Assembly: GCF_017313785.1 (NCBI RefSeq)
Contig: NZ_JAFLNL010000003.1
Span: 1-64,000, forward strand
Length of the DNA stretch: 64,000 bases
Reading direction: 5' to 3'
Source of the DNA: Flagellimonas aurea
GTDB taxonomy: Bacteria; Bacteroidota; Bacteroidia; Flavobacteriales; Flavobacteriaceae
The position numbers and the translations under genes are program-made. The notes under the pieces were generated by a model, which saw nothing but the letters and a program-made list of their open reading frames with translations, did not search any database and was not told where the DNA came from. Shown here piece by piece: positions 17,311 to 25,677 of this stretch (position 1 is its first letter; every line of letters begins with the position of its first letter).

Positions 17311-17995
17311 AATCGGGGGTTTATTAAAATATTGTCAATCAACAGTTAACAGGGGGTTAAATTAAAAATTAAATTCAGAACCACACACATATTGTTTAAA
17401 AATTAAACATTTTGAGTATATCAAAACACCTTGCATTTTTCATCACCAGTACCTGAAAAAACTGATGTCAAAGGGAAATTGACCACACAATAAATAGCCA
17501 CTTGCCCTACTCTACCAAAATGGAACAATGACATTAAAAAAATCAATAATGTAGTATTTATCCTTCTTTTGTGTCGTAAAAAAGAATCTGTTTGTAAATC
17601 TTTTTAGTATATTTTTGTTATTGGCATTTTATGGTTTTCCATTAATTCGTGAAGCTAAATAGCAGTATGTTGACTTTTGAAAAACCATTGTATATATCCA
17701 TACCCTAAATTGGGTCAATAGATTTTATTCTCTTCCCCAATGTTTTTCAATGATAATTATTCTATGAATCAGGTATGGTGTTAGTGTGGTTCCCATATAA
17801 AAAGTGTCTGCAAGCTTGTGAATCACAGGTATAAAGGCAACAATCTTATATCGGGTATTGGGATAGAATCCGGGAGATAATGTAACTCGGTTTCTGAATG
17901 GATGGGAAAGCTGGGGTTATAGCACTTGAATAGCTATTATAGTTGGTCACAATCCCCTGGACAAAGAGGTTGGAATACTTAATATTCCGTCGGTT
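17311..17995. other. intergenic region between divergent ECF sigma and AraC genes
   Basis: About 685 AT-rich bases that must hold both promoters. Visible elements: a GTTTAA/TTAAAC inverted repeat with a 3-base spacer (17394-17408) some 85 bases upstream of the sigma gene, and ACCC-TAAATT-GGGT around 17702-17716. No ORF or RNA gene is convincing. Its size suggests room for regulator sites or a small RNA, neither of which can be shown. Confidence 0.4.
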
Positions 17996-18928
17996 ATGGT
18001 ATCATTCACTAAAATTCAATTCGAGAATATTTGTCGCGTGCTCCATGAAATATCCACGGGCAATCTGGGGTACCGATTGCGATTCTCTGAAAGTGATGAG
18101 TACTATAACCTTCAGGCTAAATACCTTAACTTGATTGGGGAAATCTATACCCCATACCTGGTAGAATTGGCGAAACATGACAAGAAGGCCAATTTTCCGA
18201 TCTTCCTGGAAATCCATCTGAGAGAAGACCTTATGATTAGGGAAGTCAGTCACAATATCTTTGGGCTCTTAGGGAAAAACCCTGGCGACTACATTGGCCT
18301 ATCCTTCCGGGATCTCCTTACGGAGGAAAGCCTGAAAGGATGGAAAAAATTGAAATCCAACTTTTATATGCCGACCCCGGTACAATTTGGGACACGGTTT
18401 AATTTTCAGGTCAACCATTGGCTGTACTACTCCTGTTTCTGCTACATAACCGGGCAGCCAGACGGTTCTTTTAAAGTTACTTCCCAGAAGAATGAAAAGT
18501 ACCGGGACGTCAACGCCATGATGCGTGACATGGGCCTATCAAATCAGAAAGGAAATTTTAAACATTCCCGGTTTACCATAACGGAAGCTGAAACCAACAA
18601 AAATAGGGATAAAGAAAACCTACAGAATTTGCTCCAGTTTATGGAAGAGCACCTGGAGGAGCCTACTCCGGATATGAAATCCCTGGCACATCGATTTGGC
18701 TTTAATGAAAAAAAACTGGTAAAGCATTTTAAAATGACCTATAACCAAACCCCTTATGCCTATTTTACCAATAAGAAAATGCAAAGGGCCATGAACCTGT
18801 TACAATCTACCCATTTGGGCATAGAAGACGTTGCGGCCTCTGTTGGATATCCAACCAAGTCCAGTTTTTATAAAGCTTTTAAAAAGAAGTTCGGCATACC
18901 TCCAGGAGCAGTTGAACGTGGGTTTTAA
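17996..18928 (+). CDS. AraC-family transcriptional regulator with PAS-like sensor region
   Basis: A 310-residue regulator. The C-terminal ~100 residues are the AraC/XylS double helix-turn-helix (PDMKSLAHRFGFNEKKLVKHFK, then IEDVAASVGYPTKSSFYKAFKKKFG). The N-terminal half has a PAS-like stretch near 80-130 (VSHNIFGLLGKNPGDYIGLS) and a WLYYSCFCYI strand region, so it may sense a ligand or redox state in the cytoplasm. It is transcribed toward the MauE-like/propeller/peptide genes of cassette 2 (480 bases downstream) and away from the cassette 1 sigma gene. It is therefore a candidate regulator of the peptide arm; cassette 1 has no equivalent upstream of its MauE-like gene. Confidence 0.88.
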   Translation: MVSFTKIQFENICRVLHEISTGNLGYRLRFSESDEYYNLQAKYLNLIGEIYTPYLVELAKHDKKANFPIFLEIHLREDLMIREVSHNIFGLLGKNPGDYIGLSFRDLLTEESLKGWKKLKSNFYMPTPVQFGTRFNFQVNHWLYYSCFCYITGQPDGSFKVTSQKNEKYRDVNAMMRDMGLSNQKGNFKHSRFTITEAETNKNRDKENLQNLLQFMEEHLEEPTPDMKSLAHRFGFNEKKLVKHFKMTYNQTPYAYFTNKKMQRAMNLLQSTHLGIEDVAASVGYPTKSSFYKAFKKKFGIPPGAVERGF

Positions 18929-19408
18929 GGTAGTGAAATATAAAACCTGTGCATTTCCCTCCATCAAGGCTTGCCATTTTTCATCACTCAAAATTAAGAT
19001 TTTGCATATCCCACTAATCGTCAAAATACAGGTACATATCTTCGAATTGTCCATCAGCACCCACCCCCTCTTCTACTTTAAAGTAAAAAGATCGGATTCT
19101 CGACACATATTTGGAGATTATGTAGAAAACAAGTCGGTTTTGTAGAAACCTTTGGAGCACTTCAGGACTATCAAGGCTAATTTTGCAGGCGTTGAAAGGT
19201 AAAGAAGAACGGTTTTCTATAGAAAAAATGAGGATTGTTGTCCAAAATCCCCCTATCCCCTTCTAAAATATTCTCTAAAGTGGACAAAATATTCTTTTAT
19301 CAGGACTACTTAACCGATTAGTTTACAGAATTTTACTACCATATCAGAGGAACACAATAAATATACTGTAATCCATGAACAGGATATAACCGTTAAAACA
19401 ATATACCG
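18929..19408. promoter_or_regulatory. AT-rich upstream region of the cassette 2 peptide arm
   Basis: 480 bases without a gene between the AraC gene and the second MauE-like gene. It holds a perfect 12-bp palindrome TACTTTAAAGTA (19074-19085) and a repeated TTGTAGAAA / ATGTAGAAA element around 19120-19148. Either could bind the adjacent AraC regulator; this is a guess. No terminator is obvious after the AraC gene, so read-through into the next genes is possible. Confidence 0.4.
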
Positions 19409-19906
19409 ATGAGACCGATCCGATGGACATTGCCCAGCTTCTTTAAACGACACAAGGGTATCGTTATCGAGGTCATCTGTTTTCTTTTCATTCTATTGTT
19501 TGTGTATGCCGCGGTGAGCAAGCTCACCGACGTGCAGAAATTTACGGTGCAGATAGGGCAATCTCCATTACTCACCAACATAGCGGGCTTTACTGCGTGG
19601 TTTATCCCGATCGTTGAAATTGGTGTATCGCTCTTGTTGGCATGGCCAAGGTCCCGACTCTACGGGTTGTACGGGGCCTTTGGCCTTATGGTGATGTTCA
19701 CAGCTTATATCATTGCTATCCTCAGTTTTAGCGAGCATATCCCCTGCTCATGCGGCGGTGTATTGGAAAAACTGGGCTGGACCGAGCATCTCATTTTCAA
19801 CATCGTTTTTATAGCCCTTGCGGCCATAGGCATACTATTACTGACCCCTCCCCACTACCAACGGGATGACCTGGCACCACTCGGGGAACAAAGATATTCG
19901 CATTGA
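19409..19906 (+). CDS. MauE/DoxX-like redox-associated membrane protein (cassette 2)
   Basis: A 165-residue four-helix membrane protein, paralogous to 6588-7070. Helices lie at about 19-37, 57-78, 85-106 and 126-144. The thiol motif PCSCGG is intact (112-117; C113 and C115), followed by a GWTEHLIFN segment equivalent to DWQGHLYLT in the paralogue. MauE-like proteins are thought to help disulfide or cofactor maturation of exported partners, here plausibly the cysteine peptide two genes downstream. It precedes the membrane-anchored protein at 20008 by about 100 bases with no terminator between, so the three genes look like one operon. Confidence 0.85.
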   Translation: MRPIRWTLPSFFKRHKGIVIEVICFLFILLFVYAAVSKLTDVQKFTVQIGQSPLLTNIAGFTAWFIPIVEIGVSLLLAWPRSRLYGLYGAFGLMVMFTAYIIAILSFSEHIPCSCGGVLEKLGWTEHLIFNIVFIALAAIGILLLTPPHYQRDDLAPLGEQRYSH

Positions 19907-20007
19907 ACTCCCTTCCTCCCAAAAGGGCATTGGCTATTGTTTTTTGAACGGCCAAAGATTCTACACAACTTGTAACATGCAACTTGAAACCTGCAATTTA
20001 ATACCCC

Positions 20008-21069
20008 ATGAAACGCCCATCCATCTTATTGCTCATCACCTTCCTATTTGGGATATTCATCGTACTGGCCCTCCATATCGCCGCACCCAAAAAGGAAAAC
20101 CACAAGCATGCGGGGTTTGAACGGGTGTTTGCTCCGGAAGGAACTTTGGTACCATTGGATACGTTGGATTTAGGATATGGCTCATACTATATTGCGGGTA
20201 TTGATCATGGTCATCTATTTCTCGGAAATAATCAGGTTCCCTCCCATTTAGTGGAAACTAACGTAGATAATCTGAAGGATACTGTACACCATAAAATAAG
20301 TATCCCTGAAGACAACTTAAAATACAGGTCTATTCAAGTAAAGGTATCCGCTCCTGATTTCTATGTAGTGGATGGTGTTGTTCCCTTTATTTATCGGGGA
20401 AGTATTTCAGATTGGACTGCAACACGCTATAAAAACAGCCCATATTTCCTGGATGCTGTTCCCATGCAGAATGGGGCTTTAGCACTTATAGGTGTAAACA
20501 AGGAAATGGAAAAGGTCTTTTATAAAGTTACCGAAGAAAACCCTCAGCCTGAAATTTTTCCGGGTCTTTTGAAAGCACAGGGTGATGAGGCAATCTTAAG
20601 CACAAGTGGCCAATTGCATTACGATAAAAACACAAAGATTTTAACCTATGTGTATTTATACCGCAACCAGTTTTTTCTTATGGATACCGATCTTAACTTA
20701 CTCCGAGCTGGAAGCACCATTGACACCATCAGTCAAGAAAAAATAAATGTCGGAGAAATTAGTTCTGAAAATCTATGGAAAATATCACCGTTGTCGCTAA
20801 AAGTTAACGAGAGAAGCTGTGTGCATGAAAACCTTCTGTATATAAATTCTAACATCCTGGCGGGAAATGAAGATATCGATGTTTTTGACAGTATTTCCGT
20901 AATCGATGTATATCAACTGGATAATGGTAGCTACCAATTTAGTTTTTATATCCCCGCCTTAAGTAGTAAAAAAATCCGGGAGTTTGTCGTAGTACATCAT
21001 AATCTCATAGTAGCAAAATACAAACAACACATCATTACCTATAAATTGGATACCTCACATACAATTTAA
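20008..21069 (+). CDS. membrane-anchored exported protein, probable beta-propeller, function unknown
   Basis: A 353-residue protein with one N-terminal membrane helix or uncleaved signal (residues 4-24, ILLLITFLFGIFIVLALHIA) and a large external domain. That domain is made of repeating beta-rich blocks ending in short Tyr/Phe-rich strands (LTYVYLYRNQFFLMDTDLNLL, then ...LYINSNIL...), which suggests a propeller like those of Bacteroidota 6-bladed proteins; the fold is inferred. No catalytic motif is visible, and cysteine is nearly absent (C272 in NERSCVHE). It sits between the MauE-like gene and the cysteine-peptide gene, and has no counterpart in cassette 1. A receptor or assembly partner for the peptide is possible. 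Confidence 0.7.
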   Translation: MKRPSILLLITFLFGIFIVLALHIAAPKKENHKHAGFERVFAPEGTLVPLDTLDLGYGSYYIAGIDHGHLFLGNNQVPSHLVETNVDNLKDTVHHKISIPEDNLKYRSIQVKVSAPDFYVVDGVVPFIYRGSISDWTATRYKNSPYFLDAVPMQNGALALIGVNKEMEKVFYKVTEENPQPEIFPGLLKAQGDEAILSTSGQLHYDKNTKILTYVYLYRNQFFLMDTDLNLLRAGSTIDTISQEKINVGEISSENLWKISPLSLKVNERSCVHENLLYINSNILAGNEDIDVFDSISVIDVYQLDNGSYQFSFYIPALSSKKIREFVVVHHNLIVAKYKQHIITYKLDTSHTI

Positions 21070-21075
21070 AAAAAT

Positions 21076-21133
21076 ATTGTTGCAACAATCAGGGGTAAGG
21101 ACCGAAAACCCTGTGAAACAGAGTAGGCATTTA
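21076..21133 (+). promoter_or_regulatory. conserved structured leader of the cassette 2 peptide gene (copy 2)
   Basis: Perfect palindrome ATTGTTGCAACAAT (21076-21089), then CAGGGGTAAG (21090-21099), GAAAACC (21104-21110), TGT, and AGAGTAGGCATTTA (21120-21133), ending 25 bases before the ATG at 21159. The stem is CAGGG (21090-21094) with CCCTG (21109-21113), one G-C pair longer than in copy 1 (CAGG/CCTG), so both sides changed together. Here the element is wholly intergenic, starting 6 bases after a stop codon. This argues that conservation in copy 1 is not due to coding. Confidence 0.6.
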
Positions 21134-21158
21134 TAAGTTTAATTTAAATCTTAATACC

Positions 21159-21440
21159 ATGAAAAATTTAAAATTGTTTTTTTCGTCCCTGGCATTTGTT
21201 TTTGCCATAACATTGGCTTTGGCATTTTCTGATGCCAAAACAGAACCAGCTTTTGTTGATGAATATGGAGAATTTACCGGCGGCTGTGACCTTGGTACTT
21301 TACAGGAAAATCGAGAAGATTGTGATCTGAATGTTACAAACACCCCATGTACAGTTAAAAAACTAACTGAAACTAGAGATGCCCATGACAACATTGATGC
21401 ACAGGGTAACTGCATTGACCCACTATACTTACAACCATAG
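21159..21440 (+). CDS. small secreted DUF6520-like peptide with four cysteines
   Basis: A 93-residue exported protein with a Sec signal (about 1-24, AFVFAITLALAFS-D) and an acidic mature part of ~69 residues with C43, C55, C64 and C85, enough for two disulfides. It is the last gene of the MauE-like/propeller/peptide arm, preceded by the conserved leader and followed by a terminator 30 bases after the stop. Beyond the signal region and the cysteines it hardly resembles the paralogue at 7125-7394. Function unknown. The membership in the DUF6520 type of small Bacteroidota secreted proteins rests on signal peptide, size and context. Confidence 0.75.
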   Translation: MKNLKLFFSSLAFVFAITLALAFSDAKTEPAFVDEYGEFTGGCDLGTLQENREDCDLNVTNTPCTVKKLTETRDAHDNIDAQGNCIDPLYLQP

Positions 21441-21469
21441 TTTCAAAGTAAGTTTTTATTAATTTATGG

Positions 21470-21508
21470 ACAGGTAGTTTGGGTTTCCCCCTACTACCTG
21501 TTTATTTT
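21470..21508 (+). terminator. terminator after the cassette 2 peptide gene
   Basis: ACAGGTAGT (21470-21478) pairs with ACTACCTGT (21493-21501); an inner GGG/CCC may extend the hairpin. TTATTTT follows. It is oriented for the plus strand. Confidence 0.8.
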
Positions 21509-21584
21509 AGACAAATACCACGACTCACATATTCCTTTTATTAAGGCCTTTGATTCGTGATATGATTTTTGCCATTCATAGAAT

Positions 21585-22733
21585 CTAAAAAAGCGTTCTT
21601 TTTGTTAATAAATCCTTTGCATTTTTATAAACCTCCAATCTTTTGGAAAAGATTTCTTTTCGCCTAGAGCTAGAAGCGGTTCTTATCGCTTTCAATAAAA
21701 ATTCTTCTCCATTTTTAGAATCTCCTTTCATAAAATAAAATTCGGATGCGTAAGCATATGACCAAGCCTCTAAAACATTAACTTTTGAAAGTGTAGCCGA
21801 TTTTAAACACATAGCTATAGCTAAGTCGTTGTCAATATCACTCCCTTCAAAAAACTTTCTACGAATTAGTGGAGACCATCTCTTAGCAAGGTCCCACGCA
21901 TTGTTCATTATCTCCCACGGATAATTCTCTAACACCTCCTTTCCATAATTATATGCAGCTTGACTATTTATTTCAAGCAGGAGTCCAAACTTATCTCTCT
22001 TATAAGCTATGTTCTCCGGAAAGATTTTTATTAGTTTTTCAATATAGTCCAATGCATTTACAAAATCTGAATATTTGAGGTCTTTTCTATGAGAGTAATT
22101 ATTTGCATAGTATAAATAACCATTATATAACTCCTTCCTCTTGAATTCCTTCTGTTCGTTAGTTAAAGCAGCTTCATTATTGCCCAGTAAAAGATCCAAT
22201 TGATATTCAATATTGGTAGTTGCATCTCCTATGTGAGCAATCCTCCCTTCCTTATCAATAAAGTAATAAGTTGGATATCCCAGCTTTTTTTCTAAAGCGT
22301 TGGAAGTCCTTTTAACCCATAAGCTATCCAGTATTCGGTTCTGTTTAATATTCCCGTCAATTATTGGGGCATCAAATGCGACAGGCACGCTTATTAAATC
22401 TCCGGTTCTATCAAGATATTTTTCTACCTGGCTTAAACTGCTATGAGTCATCACCACTACAAACGTAACCTGGTCTTTATATTTCTCCTGTAATCTTGAC
22501 ATTTTAGCCCATCCTTCCATACAGGGTACACAACCGATAAAACCAAAATCCACCACATAAATATGACCTTTTTTAAATTCGTTAACCGGTTCACCTTTTA
22601 GCCATTTAGCAGAGTCTAGTGAAGGAGCGGAATCTCCAACTTTTAATATATTTCCGGTTAGGCCAGCCTGGGCACTACACACGCCATAGATGTATAAGAA
22701 AACGATGGCTATTCTATTTCTCAATAAATTCAT
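21585..22733 (-). CDS. TlpA-family thiol-disulfide oxidoreductase (exported)
   Basis: A 382-residue exported thioredoxin-like protein. Signal peptide 1-23 (VCSAQA), then a thioredoxin domain of the TlpA/ResA type: VGDSAPSL, VVDFGFIGCVPCMEGW with the active site CVPC at 68-71, and GYPTYYFIDKEGRIAHIGDAT containing the cis-proline. From about 200 on there is a helical C-terminal extension of ~180 residues with tetratricopeptide-like character, common in Bacteroidota TlpAs. It would reduce disulfides in the periplasm. It is the last gene of the cassette 2 minus operon, 18 bases after the other TlpA gene. The gene is very AT-rich. Confidence 0.9.
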   Translation of the reverse strand: MNLLRNRIAIVFLYIYGVCSAQAGLTGNILKVGDSAPSLDSAKWLKGEPVNEFKKGHIYVVDFGFIGCVPCMEGWAKMSRLQEKYKDQVTFVVVMTHSSLSQVEKYLDRTGDLISVPVAFDAPIIDGNIKQNRILDSLWVKRTSNALEKKLGYPTYYFIDKEGRIAHIGDATTNIEYQLDLLLGNNEAALTNEQKEFKRKELYNGYLYYANNYSHRKDLKYSDFVNALDYIEKLIKIFPENIAYKRDKFGLLLEINSQAAYNYGKEVLENYPWEIMNNAWDLAKRWSPLIRRKFFEGSDIDNDLAIAMCLKSATLSKVNVLEAWSYAYASEFYFMKGDSKNGEEFLLKAIRTASSSRRKEIFSKRLEVYKNAKDLLTKRTLF

Positions 22734-22751
22734 AATTTCTATTTTTTTTAA

Positions 22752-24131
22752 TTATTCGTCTCCTTCTTCAGGTGTAAGATTTTCCGCATTCCGAATAACC
22801 AACACTTCAATTTCCCTTTCCTCCAATACAAAACGCATTTTGTATCTTTTATACAGATATTCGTCTAACTCATCATACCTATTATAGTTGTCAATGAAAT
22901 AAGAAGGATATTCTATATCCAACAAACCTCGAAATCCGGTTTTATCTAATAAGGGATAAGGAGAAGAAAGTTGTTTGGATTCTAAATAAGCAAGAAAACG
23001 TGTAGGTGTAAAATTTTCTATTTTGTAGGTTTCGTTTGGAGAACCTTCATTATATTGAAAGACCTTTTCGCCACCTCCCTTAAAATCAGTAATTAAAGTA
23101 GTGTCTCCAGCCTTAAGCACTAGACATTTTCTTTTTTGCTTTTCCCATCGGATATCCAGATTAAAAAAGTTTTGGATATCCTCCTGCATCTTCTTTTTGA
23201 CTTGTTTGAATGTCCTGGGCTCTTTAAATATCAACCGATAGGTATAGAGATTTGGTAAGTACATTTTCCCATTGACACGGTCTTGGAATCTCATAGTATC
23301 TTTTGCTAATAAAATATAACGGTTTGCTGGGAGCCTCGGATAATTAGCCACCCCGGCTTTTGGACGTGGTTCATGAATCGCATAAGCATATCTAATCAAA
23401 TTCAGAATACTCATATTGGGCAGAATTGTACCATTCGCAACAATTCTCATCCCTCTTGATTTTGGTGAGTAGGAAGATATTGTAGAGTAACATTGCAATT
23501 GACTTGCATCTCCCCAATCAACTCCTAAAAGATCGGGCAGGGATCTGCTAACATCCAATTTCTGAAATTCAGAAACCATTTTTTTTCCTGTCATGGACTT
23601 GGTATTTCCATCTAAAAAGAACCGAATATTTTCTTCGTTTAATCCACTTCCATCAGTAAAAGCTTCAAATCTTCCATTTGGGTCTATCCAGACGATACTG
23701 GGGTAACCCGAAGGAGGAAAAACTTTATACAAGGTGGTATCACCGGTAACCGAAGGTATTGTAAACGTAGTTCCGGAGTTTTTTTCCCAGTTGTCTATAA
23801 ACTGCTGTACGGTGGCTTCATCCTGCATGTGGTTGACCAAAACAATCTGTATCTTATCCCCATACTTTTGCTGCAATTTTACCAATTTAGGCCATGAAGC
23901 TATACAGGGTTTACAACCGGCAAACCAATAATCCAGGATAATCGCTTTTCCCTTAAAATCAGAAATTTTGGCTGACTCTTCAGGAAAGTTGACCAGATTT
24001 ACCAAAGGATAATCCGGTACCTTTTCGCCATAACTTAGGATACGAATGGCCTTATCAGAGTTGGCCTGGGCACAGGACAAACAGATACTGAATAAAAAAA
24101 TCATCGTTAATTTCAAGGATAGGGTTCTCAT
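22752..24131 (-). CDS. TlpA-family thioredoxin lipoprotein with C-terminal DUF3738-like domain
   Basis: A 459-residue exported protein. The signal ends in CLSC-AQ, so it may be a lipoprotein. The thioredoxin domain (about 35-185) has the active site CKPC at 73-76 within DYWFAGCKPCIASW and GYPSIVWIDPNGRFEAFTDG as the cis-proline loop. The second half (about 205-459; NGTILPNMSILNLIRYAYAI, YTYRLIFKEPR) resembles the DUF3738/TIGR03435 domain, which often appears next to peptidase-like or sensor genes. That match is by eye. It lies downstream of susD across a 10-bp hairpin. Two different thioredoxins after one SusCD pair is unusual and points to a disulfide-bearing substrate. Confidence 0.85.
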   Translation of the reverse strand: MRTLSLKLTMIFLFSICLSCAQANSDKAIRILSYGEKVPDYPLVNLVNFPEESAKISDFKGKAIILDYWFAGCKPCIASWPKLVKLQQKYGDKIQIVLVNHMQDEATVQQFIDNWEKNSGTTFTIPSVTGDTTLYKVFPPSGYPSIVWIDPNGRFEAFTDGSGLNEENIRFFLDGNTKSMTGKKMVSEFQKLDVSRSLPDLLGVDWGDASQLQCYSTISSYSPKSRGMRIVANGTILPNMSILNLIRYAYAIHEPRPKAGVANYPRLPANRYILLAKDTMRFQDRVNGKMYLPNLYTYRLIFKEPRTFKQVKKKMQEDIQNFFNLDIRWEKQKRKCLVLKAGDTTLITDFKGGGEKVFQYNEGSPNETYKIENFTPTRFLAYLESKQLSSPYPLLDKTGFRGLLDIEYPSYFIDNYNRYDELDEYLYKRYKMRFVLEEREIEVLVIRNAENLTPEEGDE

Positions 24132-24204
24132 ATCTTCTTATTTATGATTTTGTAGTAAGTCTTATATTCTCTGCCTCATCCTAAAGGGACATAAATTAAT
24201 CTCT

Positions 24205-24230
24205 CCTTCCTTTTGCTTAAAAAAGGAAGG
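24205..24230. terminator. intra-operon hairpin between susD and thioredoxin genes (cassette 2)
   Basis: A 10-bp perfect stem CCTTCCTTTT / AAAAGGAAGG with a 6-nt loop. On the minus strand no T-tract follows, so it more likely sets different levels of susCD and downstream mRNA by stabilisation or partial termination than full termination. Confidence 0.5.
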
Positions 24231-24280
24231 TTAAGAGGATTTTTTAGGCAGCTTCTATCTTTATGTAAAAGCTTAGGGTA

Positions 24281-25663
24281 TCAATACCCCTCATTTTGGG
24301 TAAGGCTCGGGTTAGCTTCCCTTTCTTTCTGTGGAATGGGATAGAATGCATCGGTAGGCTGCCAATCCGGTTTTATAGGTACTAACACTTCATCTATCCT
24401 ATTGGTACGTTTTAGATCCAACCAGCGGTGTGCCCCTTCCGAAAATAACTCCACCCGTCTTTCCTGCATAATAGCATCCAATATCTCCTCTTGCGTATTG
24501 GCTGAACTTTCCCCTAACCCTGCACGATTTCTTATCCTATTGATATCTTCCAACGCTCCTGTTAAATTCCCCTGTCGCGCCCGGGCCTCTGCCCGGATCA
24601 GGTATTGTTCCGCCAAACGGCATATCATAGAATACTCGGAGGTGGGAACACTGGTATCCCTTATTTTGTATTTAAATGGAAAATAAAAAGTTTCCATGTT
24701 TGGTGTTACATCACCGACCCAATCCACTGGCCTCATATCTCCTTCTTCAAACGCATTTAACAAAGATTCAGTCAATGAAGCAAAAGGAATGTTCGTCCCA
24801 CTTGAAGGCACAAAGTATTGTGCTTCCAGGGTATTGTTTATATTCACTGGTTTCAATTGCCATATAGCTTCTTCACTATTGGCAAGGAACACCTTGCTTA
24901 GATCAGAAGATAAATGATACTTCTCATCATTGATCACTAAAGTAGCCTGGGATTCCACATCACCCCAGTTTTCGGTAAACAAGTAAACCCTTGCCAGTAA
25001 AGCTGCGGCAACTGCCTGGTTTGGCCGTACCCGCTCCCCGTTGGAGAAGGAATAATCGACAGCCAATAGTTCTTTGGCATCCTGTAAATCGGAAATAATC
25101 TGTTGGTACACCTGCGCTATCGGATTCTTTGGAGCTACACGGTTAATTTCAAAATTGGTAGTAGTGATGATAGGTACATCCCCAAACAAGTTCACAAGAT
25201 AGAAATAGGACAATGCACGCACAACCTTTGCCTCACCCTCCAATTGTCGTTGCACTTCTTCTGATAAACTGGTTGACCCTTTTATGCCCTCCAATACAGC
25301 ATTCGAATAATAGATATAAGAATAGGCCGGTTTCCACAAAAAGTTTAAGACCGTGGCATTATCTGCCAATATGGTATTGTTAAAAAAAACGTTTGTAGAA
25401 TTGGGTATAAATTCATCGCCCGAAAAACCGCACAGCACATAAACACTGCTTGAAGTGCCATTTATAAAACCATTGTTCGGATTCGCCATTTCACTATAAA
25501 TACCCATTACCGCAGAGGTTGCAGAAGCATCATCCGTAAAGACGGTTTCCCTTATAATTTCATTCCGTGGAGGTTCTATATCCACAAAGTCACTGCATGC
25601 AAAAAAAACAACCATGAGTAGCAAAGGGAGGACCCATAATCCATATTTCTGTTGATCTTTCAT
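24281..25663 (-). CDS. SusD/RagB-family outer-membrane lipoprotein (cassette 2)
   Basis: A 460-residue SusD homologue. Lipoprotein signal ends VVFFAC-SD with C23 followed by acidic residues. SusD hallmarks are LEGEAKVVRALSYFYLVNLFGD, LLARVYLFTENW, CRLAEQYLIRAEARARQG and RRVELFSEGAHRWLDLKRTN. It forms a pair with the SusC gene just upstream (15-base gap). It is clearly paralogous to the cassette 1 protein, including the C-terminal LxQNEGY/DGY ending. The binding specificity is unknown. Confidence 0.94.
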   Translation of the reverse strand: MKDQQKYGLWVLPLLLMVVFFACSDFVDIEPPRNEIIRETVFTDDASATSAVMGIYSEMANPNNGFINGTSSSVYVLCGFSGDEFIPNSTNVFFNNTILADNATVLNFLWKPAYSYIYYSNAVLEGIKGSTSLSEEVQRQLEGEAKVVRALSYFYLVNLFGDVPIITTTNFEINRVAPKNPIAQVYQQIISDLQDAKELLAVDYSFSNGERVRPNQAVAAALLARVYLFTENWGDVESQATLVINDEKYHLSSDLSKVFLANSEEAIWQLKPVNINNTLEAQYFVPSSGTNIPFASLTESLLNAFEEGDMRPVDWVGDVTPNMETFYFPFKYKIRDTSVPTSEYSMICRLAEQYLIRAEARARQGNLTGALEDINRIRNRAGLGESSANTQEEILDAIMQERRVELFSEGAHRWLDLKRTNRIDEVLVPIKPDWQPTDAFYPIPQKEREANPSLTQNEGY

Positions 25664-25677
25664 CTTTATTATCTTTT

